64,000 nucleotides of DNA from Pseudomonadota bacterium (GTDB lineage Bacteria; Myxococcota; Myxococcia; Myxococcales; Myxococcaceae), in NCBI GenBank assembly GCA_023423535.1, contig JAFAFL010000032.1, positions 310,001-374,000 on the forward strand, given 5' to 3'. This document shows positions 29,305-39,700 of this stretch, in pieces. The translations under genes were made by a program, and so were the position numbers. How positions within the stretch are numbered: the first letter of the stretch is position 1; every line of letters begins with the position of its first letter. The notes under the pieces were generated by a model. It made no database searches. It saw only the letters and a program-made list of their open reading frames with translations, and was not told where the DNA came from.

Positions 29305-30477
29305 TCAGCGCTTCGTACGCGGGTCGCCATCCATCGGCGCGGGGTACTCCAGCAGCTCGCACTCGATGGGGCCGTTCCACAGCTTCAGCCGCGCCTTCGG
29401 GCGGTGGTGGAACGCCGACTCGAAGGCCTCGTTGCCACTGAGCATGGCCATGCGCCACCCCGGGTTGCCTCCGAGCGAGTTGCCCAGCTGGTAGTAGAAG
29501 GTCTTCATCCCCTTCTGCCCGCCGCCGAGCCTGTCTCCGTAGGGCGGGTTGGAGACGATGAGGCCGCCGGCCTCGGGGAGCGGGGGCGGCTGCGCGGCGT
29601 CGCCGAGCTCGATGCGGATGAAGCGCTGCAGTCCCGCCTTGATGACGTTCTTGCGCGCGGCGTCCACGGCCTCGTCGCTCTTGTCGAGCCCCCACAAGGA
29701 CTGCGGCGCGTCGCGGACCTTCCCGCGCGCGTCGTCGCGGATCCACTTCAGGGCCTCGCGCGCGCTGCTTCCCAGATGCGGCCAGCGCTCGGCGGCGAAG
29801 CTGCGCGAGAGCCCGGGCGGCGTTCGGGTGGCGATGAGCCCGGCCTCGATGAGCAGCGTCCCCGAGCCGCACATCGGATCGAGCACCGCCACCTCGCCGG
29901 TGTACTTCACCGCGCGGAGGATCGCGGCGGCGAGCGTCTCCTTCATCGGCGCCGGCGTGGTGCGCACGCGGTAGCCGCGCTTGTGCAGCGGCTCGCCGCA
30001 GAGGTCGAGCGACACCGACAGCTTTCCCCGTCCGAGGTGCGCCACCACCTGCACGTCCGGATCGCGCGGGTTCACGTCCGGCCTCGCACCGAGCTTCTCG
30101 CGCAGCCGGTCGACGATCGCGTCCTTCAGCTTCAGCGCGAGAAACTTCGAGTGCCCGGTCTCGCCGGCGCGCAGGGTGGCCTCCACCGCGAAGGTGCTCT
30201 GCAGCGTGAGGTGCTCCTCCCACGGCAGCTCGCGCGCACGGTCGTAGAGCTCCCCCTCGTCGCGCGCCTCCAGCTCGCCGGCGTGCAGCGGATAGAGGAC
30301 GCGCATGGCGATGCGGCTGTGCACGCAGACGCGCAGCGCCTCGTCCATCGACGCGTGGAAGCGGACGCCGCCGCGGTCCTGGCGGATCTTCGCGACGCCG
30401 AGCTCCTCCAGCTCCTCGGCGAGGAGCGGCTCGGTGCCGCGCGCGGCGGTGGCATAGAGGGCGAGGCGGCGGGCCAT
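29305..30477 (-). CDS. THUMP-domain class I RNA methyltransferase (RlmL N-terminal type)
   Basis: Likely a 23S rRNA m2G methyltransferase acting on the large ribosomal subunit. 390 residues from ATG 30477: an N-terminal ferredoxin-like/THUMP domain (EPLLAEELEELGVAKIRQDRGG), then a SAM-binding fold with VLDPMCGSGTLLIEA and the NPPYG catalytic motif, the two diagnostic motifs. It corresponds to the N-terminal half of E. coli RlmL (YcbY/RlmKL), without the second methyltransferase. The specific base is inferred. A TAGGTT hexamer stands 7 nt before the ATG; the frame continues to 30609, but without a ribosome site. Confidence 0.88.
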   Translation of the reverse strand: MARRLALYATAARGTEPLLAEELEELGVAKIRQDRGGVRFHASMDEALRVCVHSRIAMRVLYPLHAGELEARDEGELYDRARELPWEEHLTLQSTFAVEATLRAGETGHSKFLALKLKDAIVDRLREKLGARPDVNPRDPDVQVVAHLGRGKLSVSLDLCGEPLHKRGYRVRTTPAPMKETLAAAILRAVKYTGEVAVLDPMCGSGTLLIEAGLIATRTPPGLSRSFAAERWPHLGSSAREALKWIRDDARGKVRDAPQSLWGLDKSDEAVDAARKNVIKAGLQRFIRIELGDAAQPPPLPEAGGLIVSNPPYGDRLGGGQKGMKTFYYQLGNSLGGNPGWRMAMLSGNEAFESAFHHRPKARLKLWNGPIECELLEYPAPMDGDPRTKR

Positions 30478-30484
30478 GCGCGCC

Positions 30485-30490
30485 AACCTA
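30485..30490 (-). promoter_or_regulatory. Candidate -10 (TAGGTT) of a leaderless methyltransferase transcript
   Basis: On the minus strand TAGGTT ends 7 nt before ATG 30477. No Shine-Dalgarno sequence lies between. TTCGAC lies 17 nt upstream, a poor -35 match. Confidence 0.42.
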
Positions 30491-30502
30491 CCGCCGAGGC
30501 TC

Positions 30503-30541
30503 CCGCGGTCGAAGGACTCATCCGCGGTCGTCCGACTTCGA
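30503..30541. repeat. Paired direct and inverted repeats (candidate operator)
   Basis: CCGCGGTCG occurs at 30503-30511 and 30522-30530, 19 bases apart. TCGAAG at 30509-30514 is inverted as CTTCGA at 30536-30541. The set lies just upstream of the TAGGTT -10, where a regulator of the methyltransferase operon could bind. Both could be chance in GC-rich DNA. Confidence 0.25.
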
Positions 30542-30788
30542 CGGCTGCGGCTCGCCGAGCGACCGTGCACACCGGGAACAGCTGCGCGCTCCTCCGGGTG
30601 GCGATCCACCCACTGTGTCCGGCGACCCGGTACCTCCGCCGTGGGTCCGCTCTCACACCGCGCCGCGGCTCAGAGGTGAACGGAAGTGGCCTCCCTGCAG
30701 CAAACGCACTGCGCGTGAACTGGCGCGCCCATTGCTCAGTGGCGACGCGCGCTTACCGCGCCTACTGCTGAACACTCGGAGCACCCAC

Positions 30789-33700
30789 GTGTCCCACTTC
30801 CGGCCCACCGTCAGGCCCTTCTGCGCGGTGGTGTTGTCCGCCGCGACCCTTCTCGCTGCCTGTTCGGACCGCACCACCGCACCCCAGCCCGCGCCGGATG
30901 AGTCCGCCGCGACCTCTCGCCGCGCCGACCCGCTCTTCGTCAATCCGGGGTTCGAAGCCGGCACCCTGAATGGCTGGCAGGTCACCACCGGCCTCTCCAA
31001 CAAGGCGCGGCTGCCGGTGCTGAGCGAGGACGACCTCCTCATCGCCGCCGGCGGCAACAACCTCACCTCCGCCAAGACGGGCACCGTGATGTCGCTGGTG
31101 CCGCCGGGCCTCACCTCCTCCGACAGCGTGCGCTATCCGCGCTACGGCGTCGGTGCCGCGGTGGTGAACGAGCTGGGCAAGAACCGGAACGTGAACCGGC
31201 TCATCCAGACGGCGAAGATCACGCCGAAGGACATCGACCCGCACGATGGGAAGGTGCACGTGCGCTTCGTGGTGCTCCCGGTGATGCAGAACCCCGGGCA
31301 CGTCATCCAGGAGCAGCCCTACTACTTCGTGAGCGTGAGCAACGTCACCCGCGGCACCACGCTCGCCAGCCGCTTCAACTTCTCCAACGAGTCCGGCGTG
31401 CCCTGGCGCTCCAACGCGGCGGGCGACGTCGTGTACACGGACTGGCTCCTCTTCGACCTGCCCATCGGCCCCGCGGACGCGGCGGTCGGCGACACACTCG
31501 AGGTCCGGGTGATCGCCGGCGGTTGCCAGCCCACCGGTCACTGGGGCCACGCGATCGTCGATGCGTTCGGCACCACCATCCCCGGCCTCGCGGTGTTCGC
31601 GGCGGGCCCGCAGAGCGTGGCGGCCGGCAGCGACTACCAGTACCGCTACCGCGTGAACAACGGCGGCGGCGAGGTCGCCAATGGCGGCAAGCTGACCATC
31701 CACCTTCCCGCGGACACCACCTTCCGCTCGGTCGATACGCCGGGCGTGCAGTGCAAGACCCCGGTGGTCGGCGTGCGGGGCTCCATCACCTGCGAGCTCC
31801 CGTCCGTCCCCGCGGGCGGCTACTTCGACGTGCGCATGACCGTCCGCGCCGACGCGACCGCTTCGAGCGAGATCCGTCACGGCTGGTACACGGTCGAGTC
31901 CGCGCGCGAGACCTCGCTCATCGGGCCGCTCGTCACCACCCGCGTCACCCCGGCGGGGTCCACCCACTACGTCGATCTCTCCACCCGCGTGACCAACGGT
32001 CAGCCGGCGCTCGAGTGGGGCCAGCCGGTCCTCTACGCCGTCACCGTTCGCAACGCCGGTCCCGCCACCGCCACCGAGGCGCCGATCACCTCCAACCTTC
32101 CCGCCGAGCTCGCCAACGTCACCTGGACCTGCTCCCCGTCCGCGGGCGCCGAGTGCGGTGCGCTGAGCGGCGCGGGCGCGCTCGCCACCACCGCCACGCT
32201 GCCGCCGGGCAGCGAGGTCAGCTACACGGTCAGCGCGAACGTCACCGCGGGCACGGGCCCCGGACAGGTCTCCTACCGCGTGGTGGCCGCAGCGCCGGTG
32301 GGCTCGACCGAGCAGCACCCCGACGACAACGGCGACGCCGACACCGATCCGGTCAACACGCTGCGCACGGTCACGCTCCAGAAGACGGGCAGCGGCACCG
32401 GCCGGCTCGTCGCCACGCCGGGTGACGTGCAGTGCGGCGCCGGGTGCACGCAGACCACGGCCTCCTTCGCCGAGGGCACCGTCATCGCCTTCCACGCCGT
32501 CGCCGAGGGTGGCAGCCGCTTCGCCGGATGGTCGGGCGCGTGCAGCGGGACCGAGGTCTCCTGCACCGTGACCGTGGCCGCGGGCCAGACCGTCACCGCC
32601 GCGTTCGAGCCGAACCCCATCGCCATCTCCAGCCCGCTCACCGCCACTGCCGCGGTGGGGCTGCCCTTCGAGTACACGCTCACCGCGATCGGCCAGTACA
32701 CCGGCCTCGACGCGACGGGCCGCCCCGCGTGGCTGGGCTACGACGCGGCGACCTCGAAGCTCACCGGCACGGCGCCCGCCGCCGGGACCTTCAACGTGAC
32801 CCTCTCGGTGACGGATGGCACGGTGACGAGGACCGAGACGCTGGTCATCACCGCCGGCGTCCCGCCGCGGATCACCTCCGCGCTGACCTTCACGCTCGCG
32901 ACCTCCACTACCGCGTGGACGACGATCAGCGTCGCCGCCAGCGGCACCGGACCCATCCACTACAACGCGAGCAACCTGCCCGGGCTCGTGGCCTTCAACT
33001 CCACCAACGGCGCCTTCAGCGGCACCTCGGGCGCGGTGGGCACCTTCAACGTTCCGGTGGTGGCGCAGAACGCGTTCGGCTCCGACTACAGGATCCTCGC
33101 GGTGTCCATCGGCGGCGCGCCGGTGATCACCTCCGCGCTCACCGCGACTGCCACCGTGGGCGCGCCGTTCAGCTACACGCTCACCGCCACCGGTTCGCCC
33201 GTGCCCACGCGCTCGGTGACGCAGCTCCCCGCCTGGGCGAGCTTCAACGCGACGACCGGCGTCATCTCCGGCACGCCGACGCACGCGGGCACCTTCTCCA
33301 TCGGCCTGCGCGCGACGAACACCGGCGGCACCAGCCAGCAGGCGCTGATGCTCACCGTCGATGGTCCCGCGGTCATCACCTCCGGCCTCACCGCCTCCGC
33401 CACCGTGGGCCAGCCGTTCAGCTACACGCTCACCGCGGAGGGCACCGCGCCCATCACCCGCACCATGAGCGGACTGCCCGCGTGGGCCACCTTCGATGCG
33501 GGCTCGGGCATCGTCTCCGGGACGCCGACCGCCCCGGGGACCCTCCACATCCCGCTCGGCGCGAGCAACGGGATCGGCCAGGACGCGCGCACGCTGACCT
33601 TGACCATCAGCCTCCCGCCGCCGCCGCCGAGCCCGCCGGTGATCACCTCCGCGCTCAGCGTCTCCGCGGTCGCCGGTGAGCCCTTCACCTACGTCACCAC

Positions 33701-36700
33701 CGCCACCGGCCTGCAGCCGATCACCCTCGCTGCCAACAGCCTGCCCACGTGGGCGGCCTTCGATCCGGCCACGGGCACCCTCAGCGGGACGCCCCCGGCG
33801 GAGGCCACGCACACCGTCTCGCTCGGTGCGACGAACGTGCTCGGCCAGGACGACCGCACGCTGACCATCACGGTGCGCGAGGTGCCTCGGGTGACCTCCG
33901 CGCTGGATGCGGAGGCGGTGGTGGGCGAGCTCTTCTCGTACACCTTCACCGCGTCCGGAACGCAGCCGCAGCTCGACGTCCGTGGCCTCCCGGCGTGGGC
34001 GTCCTTCGATCCGGCGACCGGGCTCCTCTCCGGCATTCCGACCGCCGAGGGCGGATACAAGGTCGCGCTCGATGCGGTGAACCCGGCCGGCTACGACATC
34101 CGCGCGCTGCTCATCATCGTGCGCGCCCGGCCGCTCGTGACGTCTTCGCTGGCGGTGGATGCGGTGGTCGGTCAGCCGTTCACCTACGCGGTCACCGCTT
34201 CGGGCACCGAGCCGCAGCTCTCCGTGAACGGGTTGCCGCAGTGGCTCTCGTTCGACTCGGCGACGGGCGTGCTCTCCGGAGTGCCCACGGCGGACGGGCT
34301 CGTGAACGTGACGCTGCAGGCGAGCAATCCCGCGGGCACCGACACGCGCACGCTGAACATCACGGTCCGCGCGATGCCGGTCGTGACCTCGGCGCTGGCG
34401 GTGGACGCGGTGGTGGGTCAGCCGTTCGCGTACACGCTCACCGCGTCGGGTACGGCGCCGCAGCTCTCCGTGAGCGGGCTGCCGCAGTGGCTCTCGTTCG
34501 ATGAGGCGACCGGTCAGCTCACCGGCATCCCGCACGGTGATGGTGTGTTCGCCGTCGGGCTCGAGGCGACCAACCCCGCGGGCACCGATCAGAAGACCCT
34601 GTTGATCACGGTGCGCACGGCGCCGCAAATCACCTCCTCGCTCGCGGTGGATGCGGTCGTGGGTCAGCCCTTCACCTACGGCGTCACCGCCTCGGGCACG
34701 GCGCCGGTGATCAGCGTGAGCGCGCCGCAGTGGCTGAGCTTCGATGCGCAGACGGGCGCCCTCACCGGCACCCCGTCGGCCGAGGGCGTGGTGAACGTCA
34801 CGCTGCAGGCGACGAATCCGGCCGGGATTGACACCCGCACGCTCGTGATCACGGTGCGCACGGTGCCTGTCATCACCTCCGCGCTGACCGCGGATGCGGT
34901 GGTGGGGCAGCCGTTCAGCTACACGCTCACTGCATCGGGCACGCAGCCGCAGCTCTCGGTGAACGGGCTCCCGCAGTGGCTCGCGTTCAATCCGGCCACG
35001 GGTGTGCTCTCCGGTACGCCGACCGCCGACGACTTCCACAAGGTCGCGCTCGAGGCCACGAACCCCGCGGGCCAGGACATTCGCGCGCTGCTCATCACGG
35101 TGCGCACGCGGCCGGCCATCACCTCGGCGCTGGCGGTGGATGCGGTCGTCGGTCAGCCCTTCACCTACGGCATCACCGCGTCGGGCACCGAGCCGCAGCT
35201 CACGGCGGCGTCGATGCCGCAGTGGCTGCACTTCGATGCGCAGAACAACCTGCTCACCGGCACTCCGCAGGAGGACGGCTCGTTCAGCATCGCGCTGCAC
35301 GCCGCCAACGCCGCGGGAAGCGATACGCGCACGCTGGTCATCACGGTGCGCACCACGCCGGTCGTCACCTCCGCGCTCGCGGTGGACGCCGTGGTCGGTC
35401 AGCCGTTCGGCTACACGCTCACCGCGTCCGGTACGCAGCCGCAGCTCTCGGTGAATGGGCTGCCGCAGTGGCTCTCGTTCGACCCGGCGACGGGCCTCCT
35501 CACCGGCACGCCCCTCTCGGACGGCTCGGTCGCCGTCGGTCTTCGCGCGACGAACCCGGCGGGCAGCGATCAGCGGTCGCTGGTGATCACCGTTCGCTCC
35601 GTGCCCCAGATCACCTCCGCGCTGACGGCGGACGCCGTGGTGGGTGACCTCTTCACCTACGCGCTCACGGCCTCGGGCACTCAGCCGACGCTCGGCATCA
35701 CCGCGCTCCCCTCGTGGGCGCAGTTCGATCCGACCACCGGCATCCTCTCCGGCACCCCGGACGAGGAGGGCACGCTCACGCTGCCGCTCTCGGCGACGAA
35801 TCCCGCGGGCTCTTCGCAGGAGACGCTCACGGTCACGGTGCGCACGAAGCCGCAGCTGACGAGCGCGCTCCAGGTACACGCGGCGGTCGGCTCGCCCTTC
35901 CGCTACACGCTCACCGCGACCGGCACCGCGCCCATCATCCTGGATGTGACCGGCCTGCCGCCGGGGCTCACCTTCACGAACGACGCCGTCGTCGGCATCT
36001 CGTCGGCGGGCAGGTCCTTCGACATGCCCACGGTGGACACGATCCGCGGCACGCCCTCGGCCGCCGGCGCCTTCCTCGTCACCCTCAGCGCGCAGAACGC
36101 GGCGGGCCTCGACACGAAGACGCTCCAGCTCGACGTGCGCCCCGCGGTGTCCCCGCCGGGCGTGGGCGCGCCGCTCCCTGGCGAGTCGCTCGACGTTCCG
36201 ACGCCGACGCTCACCGGCACCACCTCTCCCCAAGAAGCGGGCGGCAGCGTGACGGTCACCGGTCCGGGTGGCCAGCCGCTCTGCACCGCCACCATCGCCT
36301 CGGATGGCACCTGGTCCTGCACGCTTCCGCCGCTCGCCGAAGGTCCTCACACGGTGACGATCACCGTCACGGATCCGAACGGGGTGCCGGGCACCGCAGA
36401 TGAGTCGCTGGCCTTCGAGATCGACCTCACCGCGCCGGCGCTGTCGACGTGGAGTGCCCCGGCGGAGAACGCGAAGTTGAACGATCCTTCACCTTTGCTC
36501 ACCGGCACCGCGGAGCCGCTCGCCCAGGTCCGCGTGTTCCAGGGTACCGGCCTCGTCTGCAGCACCAGCGCCGACGCGAGTGGCGGCTGGTCCTGCCTCC
36601 CGTTGCAGCCGCTCCCCGAGGGCACGGTCACGCTCACCGTCCGCGCCCTGGACAGGGCGGGCAACGTGTCGCCCGGTGCGGATCGCTCGGTCGTCATCGA

Positions 36701-39700
36701 CCTCACCGCGCCGAACCAGCCGGTGCTGCAGCAGCCGCTGGATGGCGCGCACATCACGACCGGGACGCCGACGCTCACCGGCGTGGCCGAGCCGCTCAGC
36801 GAGGTCACCGTCCGCATCGATGGCGAGGTGCTGTGCGTCGTCACCGCCGACGTCACCGGCCACTTCTCCTGCGACGTCGGGCAGCGCCTGCTCGACGGAC
36901 CCCACACCGTCACGCTGATCGCGAAGGACGACGCGGGCAACGACAGCCTGCCCGGTGAGTCGGTCTTCACGGTGGACACGGTGAACCCCGGCACGCCGAA
37001 GCTGACGCAGCCGCGCAACGCGGAGATCCTGTCGAACCGCCAGCCGCTCTACGTGGGCACCGGCGAGCCGCACTCGGTGGTCACGCTGATGGTGGACGGC
37101 ACCCTGGCCTGCACCGCGCTCGTCGCCGAGGACGGCAGCTGGAGCTGCGCACAGCCGTTCCCGCTCGCGGACGGGCTGCATCGACTGGCGCTGACGGCGA
37201 CGGATCGCTCCGGACGTCCCAGCGCGCCCGGCACCTCCACCTTCACGGTGGACACGCTCGCGCCCGCGTTGCCGACGATCGATCCGGTCGGGAAGAACGG
37301 GCTCGTCTCCATCGCGACGCCGCGCTTCTCCGGCACCGCGGAGCCGCGAAGCCCCGTGGACGTGCGCGTGGACGGACAGCTCGTCTGCACCGCGCAGACC
37401 GACGCGGCCGGCAAGTGGTCCTGCACCTCGACCGTGGCGCTCGCGGATGGCGCACATGAGGTCACCGCGACGAGCACCGATGCTGCGGGCAACGAGAGCC
37501 CCGAGGCGAAGCGCAACTTCCGCATCGACACCACTGCCCCCGCGCAGCCAGCCGTCTCCGCGCCGCGTACCGACGGTGGGCTGATCACCGATCCGCTCCC
37601 GACCTTCGGCGGCACCGCGGAGCCGGGCAGCGAGATCACCGTCCGCGTGGATGGCGAGATCGTCTGCACCGCGATCGCGGATCCCTCGGGCGCCTGGACC
37701 TGCACGCCGTCTCAACCGATCGAGCCGGGGCCGCGCTCCGTCTCCATCGAGGTGAAGGACGAGGCGGGCAACGTCTCCGACGTCGTCACCGGCAACTTCG
37801 ACCTGCGCACCGAGCGCGGGCAGCCGGTCGATCCGTCGGTGGACGGCACCGTCCGCGTCTCCACGAACAACGGCCGCGTCACCGGCACGGCCACGCCGGG
37901 CTCCACGGTGGTCGTGTACGTCGATGGCGTGGAGGTCGGTCGCACGCAGGCGGACGAGCAGGGGAACTGGTCGTTCACGCTGCCGCTGCTCGGCGGCGGT
38001 GAGCACTCGCTGGAGATTGGCGTGCTCGACGCCGAGGGCCGCGAGGTCCACCGCACCGGGCGCGCGAAGCTCAGCGTGAAGAACCCGGACATCACCCTCG
38101 GCGGTGGCGTGGGTTGTACGTCCACCGGTGGAGGCGGGTCGTTCCTTGGCCTGTTGATCGCGGGTGCCGCGCTGCTGCGCTCGCGCCGGTTCCTCCGCAG
38201 CGCACGTGTGACGAAGGCGGGCGCGAAGCTCGCGGGCCTGGCGATGGTCGCGGTCCTCACCGCGCTGCTTCCGGGTGCCGCTGGTGCGCAGCCGCGCGTG
38301 GAGGGCTTCGAGCTCGAGCAGCTGACGTGGAACCCCGCCGCACGCGGTGGGCTGCTCGTGGGTGGCGCTGACCTCAACGCCGCCGGCGAGTGGCGGATGT
38401 CCGCGTCGCTCGGCTACCAGAACAGCCCGCTGAAGTACGTGGAGGAGGGCGTGAGCCGCGCGACGCTCGTCGAGCACCGCTGGACGACGGTCTTCGGCGG
38501 GGCGTACGCGGTGAACCGGTGGCTCGAGCTCAGCGGCTGGGTGCCCGTCGTCGCCTACCAGAACGGCGCCACCGTGCGCTCCGAGCTGGGCGAGGTGGTG
38601 GTCTCTCCGGTGGGTCGTGGCATGGGCCTGGGCACGCCGTGGCTTCAGGGCCGGGTGGGGCTGCTGCGCGAGGTTGACGGTTCGCCGATCGATCTCGGCC
38701 TCGGGCTCGGCGTGGGCCTTCCGCTGGGTAGCTCCGCGCTGCTGACGCGGGATCCCTCGGTGGCGCTCGCGCCGCGCGTGGGTGCCGGCAAGCGCGTGGG
38801 CTCGACGCGGGTGGCGCTGGAGCTGGGCGGCGTGGTGAAGCCGAAGACCGCGGAGCTGCTCACCGAACTCGATGGAGGGGCGATCGATCGCATCGGCAGC
38901 CGGTTCGAGGCCGGTGTCGGCGTGACGTCGCTCGGTGCCGGGCTGCGCGGGGAACTCTCCGCCCGGCTGCAGGTGCCGCTCGCGGGCCAGGCGCCGAACG
39001 TGGAGGTCCTCGCCGGTGCGCGCTTCCCGATCGCGGGGATGCAGCTCTTCGCGCTCGCGGGGCCAGGCTTCGGCAACAGCCCGGGCACGCCCGCGGTCCG
39101 CGCCATCGCCGGTGTCTCGTTCGACGGCGGCAAGCGCGACCTCTGCCGCGAGGACTCCCGCTATCCCATCGAGCAGTGCCCGCATCTCGATGCGGACCGG
39201 GACGGCGTGCTGAACGGTGACGACGCGTGCCCGCTCGAGGCGGCGGTGGGAACGCCGGATGGATGCCCGATCGTGGCCCCACCCGTCATCGCGCCCGTCG
39301 CACAGCCGGTGCTCGAGCCCGTCATCGAGACCGTGCCGGCGCCGGAGCCGGTCGTGGAGGAGCCCACGCTCCAGGTGCAGCTCGATGTCGGCCAGACGAT
39401 CGAGCTGCGCGAGAAGGTCCACTTCGACACGGGCAAAGCGAGCATCCAGACGCGTTCTCACGGGCTGCTGCGCGAGGTGGCGCAGGTGCTGCTCGCGAAC
39501 CCGCAGCTCCGGCGGGTCCTGATCGAGGGGCACACCGACAGCCGTGGCTCCGCCGTGCTCAACCGCCGGCTCTCCGACGAGCGTGCGCGCGCCGTACGAG
39601 ACTTCCTCATCGCCGAGGGCGTGGAGGAGGCACGACTGTCGGCCCGCGGCCACGGTCCCGACCGGCCGATCGCGGACAACGCGACGCGTGAGGGCCGCGA

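Larger units (their letters stand above)
30478..30788. other. 311-base divergent intergenic region
   Basis: Separates the THUMP methyltransferase (-) from the giant Ig/OmpA gene (+). The end near the methyltransferase carries the TAGGTT hexamer and the direct and inverted repeats described at 30503-30541. The end near the giant gene has CGGAG 7 bases before GTG 30789 but no clear -10 or -35. I see no gene or structured RNA in it. Confidence 0.5.

Noticed and set aside
30615..30788. Start of the giant gene at GTG 30615 or other codons upstream of 30789
   Set aside because: The upstream residues are not a signal peptide, while from GTG 30789 a lipoprotein signal and lipobox appear at the correct distance with CGGAG upstream.
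30762..36350. A 1,862-codon open frame on the minus strand opposite the giant Ig gene, and another of 1,438 codons at 36489-40805
   Set aside because: They run antisense to the repeat-rich GC-rich gene and consist of Arg/Ala/Gly/His-rich sequence without domains or ribosome sites. Long antisense frames are expected with this codon bias.
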